64,000 nucleotides of DNA from contig OY101121.1 of assembly GCA_956465555.1 (NCBI GenBank), positions 2,380,722 through 2,444,721 of the forward strand. The letters are read 5' to 3'. This document shows positions 55,067 to 64,000 of the stretch, one piece after another; within the stretch, counting starts at the first letter, position 1, and each line of letters opens with the position of its first letter. Source of the DNA: Nitzschia sp. pyKryTriq1 (lineage: Eukaryota; Bacillariophyta; Bacillariophyceae; Bacillariales; Bacillariaceae). Made by a program: the position numbers and the translations under genes. The notes below the pieces were generated by a model. The model was given only the letters and a program-made list of their open reading frames with translations, did not search any database and had not been told where the DNA came from.

Positions 55067-56756
55067 ATGATGATGATTCCGCCGCGGCGGCGGCTTGTTC
55101 CTCCTCCTCCTCCTCCTCTTCATCCAGTACGACAGTAAAGTTGAGACTTTCGTAGAGCTTGGTAGCGGCATTATTATCTTTGTCCACGCGTAGATACATA
55201 CTCCATGAGGATGATGATGTTGATATTGATGATGTTGATGATGATATTGAGTCATCACTGTTACTGTTACTGTTCTTGTTGTTGTCTTTTTTGTTTTCTT
55301 TGTCATGATCCTCCTCCTCCCCCCCCAACAAAGGTGGTGGTGGTTCTTGCTGCCATTTTTTCGAGAGTTTCAAAGCCAACTGGACCAATGTTGTAGCGAT
55401 ACCCTGTCGTCGATGATCTTTTGCAACGGCCAAATTGGCCAAAAAGGGACGTTCTTCTCGTACTGTTACTTCTGGCAGTAGTAGGAGTGGTGGTGGACGA
55501 CGACTTTGCTTCTTGTTATTGCTACTACTAGTAGTAGACGACCATTCCATGATGGCATTGTTGCTGTTGCTGCTGCTGCTGCTGCTGCTGTTGCTGTTGC
55601 TGTTGTTGCAGTTGTTGTCGTTCTTCTTTGTCAATGTCGAATCTAGTAGTAGCTCTTCTTCTTGGCCGATACGGCTGGTGCTGCTGCCGCTGCTGCTGCT
55701 GGTTCTCCTCGTCGACCGAGGAGAGACGGGTACTGGCATGGTCCCAAGTTCCATAAAACCAGCAATACTACTAGTAGTAGTAGTGGTAGTAGTAGTAGAC
55801 GTCGTAGTAGTTGTTGTAGTGGCAGTTGTTGGTGTTGATGTTATCGTTGATGTTGTCGGCGCGGTGGCAACAATCCAAGTATGAGCCACGTTGGGATTCT
55901 GTACCATGTCCGTCCATCGTCGTTTCAGCATTTTCAATAGTTTTTGTTCCTCCTGCTGCTGTCGTTGCTGCTGCTGTCGTTGCTGCTGCTGTCGTTGCTG
56001 CTTTTGTAACAAAAGTAGTTGAGCCTCGTTGGATGATGGTGATGATGGTGATGATGGTGACTCTTGTCCCGAAAGGAAAATATTTTTCCACCATGATGAT
56101 GTTTGTTGTTTAGTAGTAGCACCAGACGCAGAACCATTAGTACGTTCTTTAGTAGTACTCGTTGGATCATCCTCATCCTCATCCTCCTCATCTTCTTCTT
56201 CCATCAACAACTCCTCTTCGTTTTCCTCTTCCTCATGATTTTGGTTGTTGTTGTTGTTGTTTTCATCATGAGCATCATTATTTTCAAATGTTTCTAGTAG
56301 TAATTGGCATATTGGCACCAAATCCGCCTCTTGAGCGGTTCGATATCGGTAGGAGTACGAGGAGGAGGATGGCTTTCTTTTGTTGGAAGAAGAAGGAGAT
56401 GAAAAAGAAGAAGAAGAAGAAGAAGAAGGTGATGGTGACGGAAATACTGCTGATATTGCTGATGTTGCTGATGATGATCCACCACGTTTGGATCGAGCTG
56501 ATAATGGCGGCAGAACGCTGGTGGGACGACTCGTCAAAGCGGCACTGACTACTAGTACGAGTTGGATATGATTACTCATAGTAGTACACGGCGGGGCCGA
56601 CGATGATGACAAGAAGAATCCACCAAAAGAGGACGACGACGACGACAACGACAACACCAACAACCACAATAATACTAGCGGTCGTAGTACTGGTAGTAGT
56701 ACTAGCATGGACTTTGAATGGATGCTCGACGACTTGTTCTTGGAAGTGCTGATCAT
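54921..56756 (-). CDS. GNAT-fold N-acetyltransferase with large low-complexity inserts
   Basis: 611 residues from the ATG at 56756. A hydrophobic N-terminus (residues 17-37) followed by SSSSSSFGGFF could be a signal/transit peptide; an alternative start at 56579 (MSNHIQLVLVVSAALTSRP) also looks like a signal peptide. The acetyltransferase core starts at about residue 135 (YRYRTAQEADLVPICQLLLE). It is interrupted by acidic, Gln/Arg, Thr and Ser/Asn inserts, then resumes with the acetyl-CoA-binding motif A, FLANLAVAKDHRRQGIATTL, and motif B, MYLRVDKDNNAATKLYESLN followed by FTVVLDEE. The RRQGIAT loop is intact, so catalysis is plausible. Without the inserts the core would be about 200 residues. 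The substrate is unknown; a plastid location is possible. Confidence 0.8.
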
Positions 56757-58198
56757 CACGTAGTAATATAGGGTCGTACCTGTGATGCCCTGATATGCTG
56801 ATCGGATGGGATCGGATGGGATCGGATGGGATCGGATCGGATCGGATCGGATCTATTGTAGGAATACAGTACCGGTAGCTGGCTGCTTGATGATGATGTT
56901 GTTGTTATGCTGGTGGATATACATAATACCGGTATTATTATCGCATCAAAAAAAAATAATCATGATGTTGTTATCATGCATGCATGCGTCACTCTCATCT
57001 TTCCGTCTCTCCTCGTCTTGCGCTCGAAAAGATACGGTCCGTACTCGTACCGGTACAGTAGTGGCACGAACTGTACAGCCGCTGGCACAGTACCAGGTAC
57101 GGTAGTCCACCAGTACATAGCACGCATGGGATGACGACATACTGTATTCTTATATCCATCACCAATAACGGATGAAGATGAGGATGATGTTTCTATCTTC
57201 ACTACTACGAGGAGTGAGTCGTCGTCGTCCTGTGTATTATGTAATCGTACTTTGTAGAATCATCCACCGGGCGGTTGCATTATGTGAGATCGTGTGAGCA
57301 GATCCTTTAGGCTTCTACTACTGTACCGGTAGTACGGTAGTCTACGTGCAAGTAACGACGGTACAGTACGTAGCTGACAACCACGCACGATAGATGACGC
57401 ACGTTCGTCAGTCGGACAAGAGAGGAAGGCATATTATACGTTACAACGCCAGTAAAAAAGAGAAATTAACATATATCGCCACGCACTCAAGGATTCTTGC
57501 GCTATTGACAGAATACCTCGGAACTCCATGAGATCTAGTCGTTGATACTTTGGAGGCATAGCTAACGCCGACAAGAGAGAATCTTTGTTTCTACTAGCAT
57601 GAGCCTTTTACGACGACGGCACGTGTTCTCAATTTATTATTATTATTGTTGACGGCACCCTTATCTAAGGACATCTCCATGCAGGCATAATCGTATTCTC
57701 TGTCTCTAGTGGTGTCGGACGCATTCTGGGCTATTCGGTCCGGTTTCTCCAATGAGAAATCCACGAAGGAAAATAGATCGCCGATAGGCTTTGACCAGGT
57801 TCCGTCTGGCAGACTACCCAAGTTTGAAATGCTTTCCAACAAAAAGACGTATATCTTCATGGTAAAACATGATTGACGGACATACGGAATAGTTACAACT
57901 TGGAGGCAACGCTAATTCCCAATTTATATATATATATGTGATCGTTTATCCGTCCGCTCCGTTGGTCGTAAATAATAAGGTCAAATTGTCCGCCTACATA
58001 CCGGCGCAGTATGATGATCATCATCATCATCGTTCACGTTGAAAATGCTGGAAGCTACTAGTAGCTACTCGTATATTATTTTACATCACTTTTCCAGATC
58101 CCTCCACAAAATCAAACCAGAGACGAAAATACACACTCCAAAGAATCATCAAACACTCCAAACAAACACTCCAAACAAACAAAGAAACAATCATCAAG
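56757..58198. other. Gene-free stretch
   Basis: (GGGATC)/(GGATC)n run at 56803-56850, GTAC-rich words near 57045-57100, and an 88-residue frame at 57594-57860 (minus; MKIYVFLLESISNLGSLPDG) with no recognised family. An ACAAA-rich leader precedes 58199. Confidence 0.45.
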
Positions 58199-58969
58199 AT
58201 GAATCAAGTGGCTATCAATCTGAACAACCGCGGCGTCCAAGAATTGGCACGAGGAGACACCACCAGTGCCTTTACTTCCTTGAACAAGGCCGCCAAGATC
58301 GCCATGAACTTGATTGAGAATCATAAGCATAATCATCATCATCATCATCATACTAAGGAGGCAGCAGCAGCGACCTCGTCCTATCAATTTCATTGGACGA
58401 ATCATTGCGAAAGCATCAGCAGCAGCAGCAGCAGCAACCATAGTAAAGGTGGTGGTGGATGCAGCACTCCCTTTTTGTTCCTTCGGGCCCTTTTCATTTC
58501 CTCCTCATCACCATCATCACCACTCAGTCCGTCCGAACAAGAACAAGATCAAAATCAAGAACAAGATGAATGTCCGTGCGGATACGCTTGGGCCATTTGG
58601 TTCAATTTGGCACTCTGCTGCTCCGTATTGGGAACTCGACTGGGCGAAAAGGGACGTCTCTTTTTGGAAATGGCGAATGATCTGTATTTGCGAGTCCAAC
58701 GGAGGGTCGACAGTGAAACAACAACCAGTACTAATAGTGCTGCTGCTGCTGCTGCTCCTCACTGGCAAATGCTCGCCATGGCCATTTCCAACAATCAAGC
58801 CTGTCTGTTTTATGACTTGTCCATGCAACAAGCGACTATGGAATGTCTGCACAAATTGGCCATGACCCTCAAGTCGTGTCAAGAAACATTACACTTTGAA
58901 GATCGAGGCGACTTTTGTTTGAATCTGCAAATATTGCAGTCGAGTCATACAATTGCTGCGGCAGCTTGA
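58199..58969 (+). CDS. TPR-like protein of unknown function
   Basis: 256 residues, single exon. The start AINLNNRGVQELARGDTTSA fits a TPR A/B helix pair (N..G...LA.G....A...L..A). A His/Ser-rich variable segment follows, then AWAIWFNLALCCSVLGTRLG, RLFLEMANDLYLRVQRRVDS and AMAISNNQACLFYDLSMQQA. These resemble further degenerate TPR helices, including the NN-x-A-C pattern seen in diatom TPR-like proteins. Probably a soluble protein-binding scaffold. The ATG at 58199 follows a CAA/ACA-rich leader and is the first in frame. The partner is unknown. Confidence 0.7.
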   Translation: MNQVAINLNNRGVQELARGDTTSAFTSLNKAAKIAMNLIENHKHNHHHHHHTKEAAAATSSYQFHWTNHCESISSSSSSNHSKGGGGCSTPFLFLRALFISSSSPSSPLSPSEQEQDQNQEQDECPCGYAWAIWFNLALCCSVLGTRLGEKGRLFLEMANDLYLRVQRRVDSETTTSTNSAAAAAAPHWQMLAMAISNNQACLFYDLSMQQATMECLHKLAMTLKSCQETLHFEDRGDFCLNLQILQSSHTIAAAA

Positions 58970-59523
58970 AACCAAAACACTTGTACAAAACAAATCAAAT
59001 CAAAACAAAACTACAAAACTTGTACAAAGACAAAAAGACACAAAGAAAGAGATCTCTGTAAATAATAGTAACAACGACTACAACTACGTACTTCTTCTTG
59101 AATATAAAAGTCAAGTTATCTACTCGTATATATACTACTAAACGTCTCGAACATACATGGCTTCTACCAGCTATATACTGTACTTTAGTACGAGTATACT
59201 ATTACATACAGCACCTCTGGTGCTACCTCTACTACTACTACCTCTACTACTACTACTACTACTACTACTACCAGAGCTACATTAGTTTGGATAATATCGC
59301 CAAGACTATTACTTGTACTGTTTGTAGCTACTACTACTAGCTAATAGAGTACTGGGGTCGACTACATTTTTGATCCGTTCAGTCGTCCATTCGACGATTC
59401 CAGTCCATACATCCATCCATCCATCCATCCGCATCCATCTACGCAGTATCAGTATCCATTCAATATTATACTAGTACAGCAGTAGTATCCATTCAATATC
59501 ATATCATATCCTATTCTATTCTA
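58970..59523. other. Gene-free stretch between convergent genes
   Basis: A/C-rich first 100 bp, then CTA/TAG runs (59130-59345) and (CATC)n near 59408-59430. No gene seen. Confidence 0.5.
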
Positions 59524-61209
59524 TTATATCATGTACAGATCCTTCAAAATACAATAGGCCCGCTCTCCCAAGTCTGAAATCGCCGCATACTTGGCGGCCA
59601 ACCGGGCTTCTTCCTCGGGAGATTTGGGTTGCCGGCGAGCTTCTTGAAGGATACTACTACTACGAGTCGTAGTAGTAGTAGTAGTAGTCGTAGTCCTAGA
59701 AGAAGATTGCGATGCCGATGACGATGCCAATTCCGGCGCCACCTCTTCTTCTTGTACAACAACTACCACTGGAGCTTCTTCCTCTTCTTCTTCCTCTTCT
59801 TCCTGCTCGGCTGGCGGTAGTACTAGCGGTGCTTCCTCGACTGCTGCTGCTGTTGCTGCTGCTGTTGCAAAGGCTTCGGCTTCCGCTGCGGAGGTTGATT
59901 CCACCAAATCAAGGACACTGTCCCTCAAATCATCGGCGGTCTTGGTGGGTTGAGGAAATGGAATGGCAACTTCCACCATTTTCGTTGCCGTAGTACCAGC
60001 AGAAGTAGCTCGCTGCTCTTGTTCTTGTACAATCATGGCTCGCAGGAATAATCCAGCAGGTCCGACCATGGCGACACGAACTTGTTGTACATTCGATATA
60101 GGCAACATAGATGATGATGATGATGATATCTCGTTCTCGTTCTCGTTCTCATCGATCTCATCATTCTTCTTGTAGTAGTAGTAGACTCGTACGAGTTGCT
60201 TCAAATCGGGGATAAAATCGTCTTCATTCAACAAGGATTTGAGATTGGTACATTCATCGGCCAAGGTAAAAATGGAAAGTTCGGGAAAGGTCCACCAGTC
60301 GGGCAATGAATCTGCATAGGGCTCCTCTTGCAACATCTGTTGTTGAAGGATCATGGCTTGATGATGATTTGCTTGATTTTCGTAATCATCTTTGTCTTGC
60401 ATTTGTTCTTCTTGGCTGGCAATGCGTTGTAAAGCTTGCTCTTCTAATTGTTCAAGAGCTGCAATGATTTGTTGTTCAAGAGCAACAAGGGAAGTACTCG
60501 TAGTCGTACTACTACTGCTACTAGTAGTAGTAGTAGTATCCACAGACAGTGCCAAGACAATCGGAACCAAGATTTGGATACAGACATTGCTGTTTCTGTC
60601 TTGAGGAACGGCCAGAGCCACTTGCAATGTCACTGCTGCTCCACGTGGTTGTTGTGGCTGTTCTCTTCGATCACCCACATCCACATCCACACCATCCACA
60701 CTATCCACACCGACCAAAGCGGCGCTCAAGACATTGTTGGGATGGAGTTGCGTATGTGGTGGAGGTGCAAAGGCACATGCAACTCGCGTGAGAAGGACCG
60801 GATCCAGTTGAGCCGTCAAGGACTGCTGCAGCAGTAAAAGCAATACTTCGTTGTTGTTGTTGTTGCTAGTAGTACTGTCATCCTCTTCTTCCATAATTCC
60901 GCCAACACCATCGTCGTTACCGTAGATAATGGCAAAGTAGTGACGAAGAAAGCGACTTTGACTTCTTTGACTTGTTTGACGTTGTCGAAGTTCCCCTTCT
61001 TGCCATGGTGCGGGAATAATATTATTATTCATAATGTTGGAGCGAGGAGCCGCCGTCGTAAAAGCAGGTACTCCTCGTTGGACGTTCCCAAAGGCGGCCT
61101 CGACGACAGAGTAGTGGTAGTAGTAGTAGTAGTAGTAGTAGTGCGTGATGTACAAGAACATCAGCAGGGCCGACGAGGGGGAACAAAGCAACGAACCTCG
61201 AGGAGTCAT
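59524..61209 (-). CDS. Unknown secreted or plastid-targeted protein
   Basis: 561 residues from the ATG at 61209 (MTPRGSLLCSPSSALLMFLY). The N-terminus is hydrophobic, includes a Tyr run, and passes into VVEAAFGN, which could act as an A-F signal/transit junction; plastid targeting is possible but weak. The middle holds folded-looking segments: LTAQLDPVLLTRVACAFAPP, TLQVALAVPQDRNSNVCIQI, LPDWWTFPELSIFTLADECT, PDLKQLVRVYYYYKKND and VRVAMVGPAGLFLRAMIVQE. The C-terminal third is Glu/Ala/Thr rich and closes with a tidy helix, EEEARLAAKYAAISDLGERA, then YCILKDLYMI. No family recognised. The frame upstream of 61209 has no ATG. Confidence 0.6.
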   Translation of the reverse strand: MTPRGSLLCSPSSALLMFLYITHYYYYYYYYHYSVVEAAFGNVQRGVPAFTTAAPRSNIMNNNIIPAPWQEGELRQRQTSQRSQSRFLRHYFAIIYGNDDGVGGIMEEEDDSTTSNNNNNEVLLLLLQQSLTAQLDPVLLTRVACAFAPPPHTQLHPNNVLSAALVGVDSVDGVDVDVGDRREQPQQPRGAAVTLQVALAVPQDRNSNVCIQILVPIVLALSVDTTTTTSSSSSTTTSTSLVALEQQIIAALEQLEEQALQRIASQEEQMQDKDDYENQANHHQAMILQQQMLQEEPYADSLPDWWTFPELSIFTLADECTNLKSLLNEDDFIPDLKQLVRVYYYYKKNDEIDENENENEISSSSSSMLPISNVQQVRVAMVGPAGLFLRAMIVQEQEQRATSAGTTATKMVEVAIPFPQPTKTADDLRDSVLDLVESTSAAEAEAFATAAATAAAVEEAPLVLPPAEQEEEEEEEEEAPVVVVVQEEEVAPELASSSASQSSSRTTTTTTTTTTRSSSILQEARRQPKSPEEEARLAAKYAAISDLGERAYCILKDLYMI

Positions 61210-62057
61210 TTTGATCGTTCGTTGTAGGCGGTAGCAGGCGTTCAACGCGGGTACAAGAAGTACGAGTACTCTACTCGAGCGAGTATAATGATATTGTAAA
61301 AGTGTACAGTATACTGTATGATGATGACGATGATGATGATGATGATGACTCCTCTCTTATGATTTATGATGGTCGTGATCTGCGTTTTGCTTGCTTATTG
61401 TAAGATAATGCTTTTCTTGATGCGCGTCTTTTTGTGTTGAGGTTGATGTTATTGTTGCGAGAATATCATCCTCATCATCATCATCTTTGATGGGCGGGCG
61501 CGACGACGTCTCTGACGTCATTGTTATTTTTACATACGGCTGGCTTGCAGACGACGACTCATGGCTGGCCTGCGTACGTGCTTGCGTTCGTGCGTGCGTG
61601 CGTGCGTGGATTTTCTTCGAAAAGGGCGGCATGCGTGCGTGGGTCATCAATAATGACCCTTCGTTCTTTTCTGATGTACATACAGTACGTGTAGTTTGTG
61701 CGTGGGCCTAAATAATGTTGGAGGGATGGTTGATAGAAGAAGATGATGATGATTATGATGGTGCCGTCACAAAACTACGCACTAATACTACTACGAAGTT
61801 CTGATGCTGTTCTTTCGTTCCAACAAGGACCACAACATCAACAAACAACAACAACCACAACCACCACCACCACCACCACAAAGACCCAACATCGCTGAGG
61901 ACCGCACCGACCTGACCATTCGTCTCTCAATAGTCTACGAACAGCAGTACCGTCATCATCAGTTTTGACATATTATACTTGTACAGGAGTACAGTCGTAC
62001 GTGTACTACAGTACAGTCATCCTACTACTACTATATCCGAAGACATCATCTCCTATC
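61210..62057. other. Gene-free divergent promoter region
   Basis: It lies between a minus-strand start and a plus-strand start. It contains (GAT)n at 61319-61348, a TGACGTCA-like word near 61512-61520, (GTGC)n at 61583-61610 and (CAC)n at 61860-61880. No gene supported. Confidence 0.5.
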
Positions 62058-62074
62058 ATGGCGCCTGCAGCAGA

Positions 62075-62109
<35 letters not shown>

Positions 62110-63047
62110 GCAATATTCACAAATACTCGTATAAGATTTTGAAAAAGAAAATTCAAAAAGTCGATGAAATGTTACAAAAGTTGCTGTTGAAAGATCAAGA
62201 AGAAGAAGGAACCACCAAAGAATATCGTGCCTTGGAACGAAAACGACAAGGATATCAAAGTCAACTGGAAAAGACGAGCGAATACAAGGAACAAAAACTA
62301 CAAAATGCACTCCAAGAACTACATTCGATGAGTAGTTTACATTCCATGGGAAGTATCAGTATCGACATTTCCAAAGTCAGCAGCAAGAATGATAGCGACA
62401 AGAACAGTAGTTCATCATCTTCTGGTTCTTCTTCTTCTTCCTCATCAGGCTCCTCCAGTTCGTCGTCGTCGTCGTCGGATTCGGATTCGATTGATTATGA
62501 ATTGACCTTGAAGAAATACGACAAGACGACCCGACTGATGGAAGAAATAAAAGCTAAAGCTGACTGCTGCCACCACCACGACCACAAGCAGCCAAAAGCC
62601 GAGACCCGCGCCGATTACAAAAAGTATCTCGGCAAACAAAAGGAACATCTGGCCTTGCTCAACAAGACGGAAGAATGGAAACATGAAGCGTATCGACGCA
62701 TGGAACAAAAGGCGATTCAAGAAGCTCGAGCCAGAGCACAAGCGGAACAAGAAGAATTGATTCAACAACAAGAAGAAGCGGTCCGTCAGGCCCGAGAAGC
62801 CCAAAGGGCCGAATTGGAACTTCAAAAACAAGAAATGTTGGCCAAATTACGGGCGGAACGGGCCAAAAAGGAGGAATTGGAACAACAAAAGGAAGCGGCC
62901 TACTTGTCGGCGCAAAAGTTGGCAGAACGAGCCATGCAAAAGGGTTCCGAGGCATTAGAGGCCGAAACCAAAAAACGAGAAGAAGATTATCGACAATTGC
63001 TCAAGGCACAAGAAGAACGGGGTATGATTCGATTGGTCGACTACTAG
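62058..63047 (+). CDS. Coiled-coil protein of unknown function
   Basis: 329 residues from the ATG at 62058. A poly-Asn run (residues 7-17) is followed by a first helical segment (KILKKKIQKVDEMLQKLLLK, then YRALERKRQGYQSQLEK), a Ser run (about 115-140), then DYELTLKKYDKTTRLMEEIK. A long Glu/Gln/Ala/Arg helix fills the C-terminal half (QEARARAQAEQEELIQQQEE, RAELELQKQEMLAKLRAERA, KREEDYRQLLKAQEE). The pattern fits a long single coiled coil, as in structural or cytoskeleton-associated proteins, but nothing more specific can be said. The frame upstream of this ATG codes a hydrophobic stretch from non-coding DNA and was not used. Confidence 0.7.
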
Positions 63048-64000
63048 CTAAGCTAGTAGTAGAGACTCTGCAAAAGTAGAGTAGAGACTACTAGTACTAG
63101 TGTACTTGCTAGTAGTAAAGCTATGCGACTATATACTCCTGGTGCGTCTTCTTTGGCACGACCAGCAGCAGCAGTTTGTCTTGTTGTCGTTATTGTCGTT
63201 ATCGTCTTGCGATCATCATCAACTTGTACTAGTAGTATAGTCATAGTACTAGCTGGAGGTGGAACAAGAGCTGATACGAGTAGTACACTGTAGATCTGAC
63301 GGACTAGTACTATACTGTAGCAGCAAAATAGACCACCAGTACTATAGCCTCATAACCTAACAGACTGAGAACCTCAAGGCGACAGAAGTCTTGGTATCGC
63401 GTAGCAATGACAAGACCGAAAGTGGCAAGGATCCGTAGAAGACGAAGTCATAAAAAGCTAGTAAAGGCATGCACCATCATCATGCACACAACATGTACGC
63501 TAGCTTGTGAAGGAATGAAGTCTATTGATGATAGATGTTGAGGAACAAAGAAGGATGCATCATTCTTCGTTTATGCTCTCCTCGCTCGTTCCACAATTCG
63601 CATTTTTCTACGAGTACGTGTAGCGAGTATAGACGACGACACAGTGAAGAGAAAGATACGATACGATACGATAGCGTCTACAATTGCCCCAACAAAATGA
63701 CCAATCGAAAAGATGCCACTGCAGAACCCAAGAGAAGGCCGGAGAAAGATATCAAAAATGTTCCGGCAGTTCGATTTTCTAAGGGAGATTTTCGGCGCTA
63801 CTCATCAGAGGCATTAGTTTTCTCCACCACGTCACTTCAGAACCGAGCATCCTTATCCCTAAGGGCAATTATTGTTTCATGAATCTTGCTTCTCGAGTGG
63901 TCATAATTAAAAAGTTCAGTTCTCCAATAGAAATGTCAAGAGGCCCTTCTCCAGCTGGCGCAGGAATGGATGCAGATTTCATGTGGATTTTGTACCATGA
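63048..64000. other. Terminal stretch; nothing secure
   Basis: TAG/CTA runs start directly after the stop codon of the coiled-coil gene. (CGATA)n occurs near 63655-63673. At the window edge a minus-strand frame without stop (about 63874-63999, ending ...EARFMKQ) and a plus-strand ATG at 63933 are both open to the border. Either could be part of a gene outside, but neither is supported. Confidence 0.35.

Noticed and set aside
63697-63882. 61-residue frame starting MTNRKDATAEPKRRPEKDIK
   Set aside because: Short, without a recognisable family and followed by unrelated sequence. It could be an exon, but there is no splice support.

Overview
The window looks like nuclear DNA of a diatom, probably a raphid pennate, though the species cannot be read from it. 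The evidence is: a plastid-targeted Psb28 with an ASA-FAP signal/transit junction; an HSF-type regulator; three genes carrying the diatom-rich DVLCGRG...GRFLKR domain (DUF6824); LRR proteins with a C-terminal Cys cluster; two membrane nucleotidyl cyclase-phosphodiesterase fusions; short GT-AG introns of about 70-490 bp; and very heavy trinucleotide-repeat content that expands Gln, Asn, Ser, His and Asp runs inside proteins.

Layout. 0-4 kb: a small protein with an internal duplication and a four-exon DUF389 membrane protein. 4.4-6.1 kb: a retrotransposon Gag fragment whose end is cut by a 567-bp foldback/MITE element with 109-bp inverted arms. 7-23 kb: a WYS-motif diatom family protein, an LRR protein, aspartate-semialdehyde dehydrogenase, Psb28, a small Asn/His-rich protein, the first DUF6824 gene and the co-chaperone Hip. 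24-30 kb: a RING-H2 membrane protein between two copies of a ~380-bp dispersed repeat, one fused to an unknown gene and the other to a LINE reverse-transcriptase tail. 30.8-35 kb: an HSF-domain protein and a second WYS-motif protein. 35.6-53.9 kb: a signalling block with two cyclase-PDE fusion genes, both on the minus strand, enclosing two convergent DUF6824 genes. 54-64 kb: a GNAT acetyltransferase swollen by low-complexity inserts, a TPR-like protein, a possibly plastid-targeted unknown and a coiled-coil protein.

No operon logic applies and most genes are independent. The clearest functional theme is cyclic-nucleotide signalling (two enzymes that both make and break cNMP) next to likely nuclear regulators (three DUF6824 proteins, one HSF). 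Between genes the DNA is saturated with TAG/CTA runs and self-complementary words (ACTAGT, ACCGGT, GTAC), concentrated just downstream of stop codons. I saw no tRNA, rRNA or CRISPR. Exon joins below were derived by hand from GT/AG sites and reading-frame continuity.
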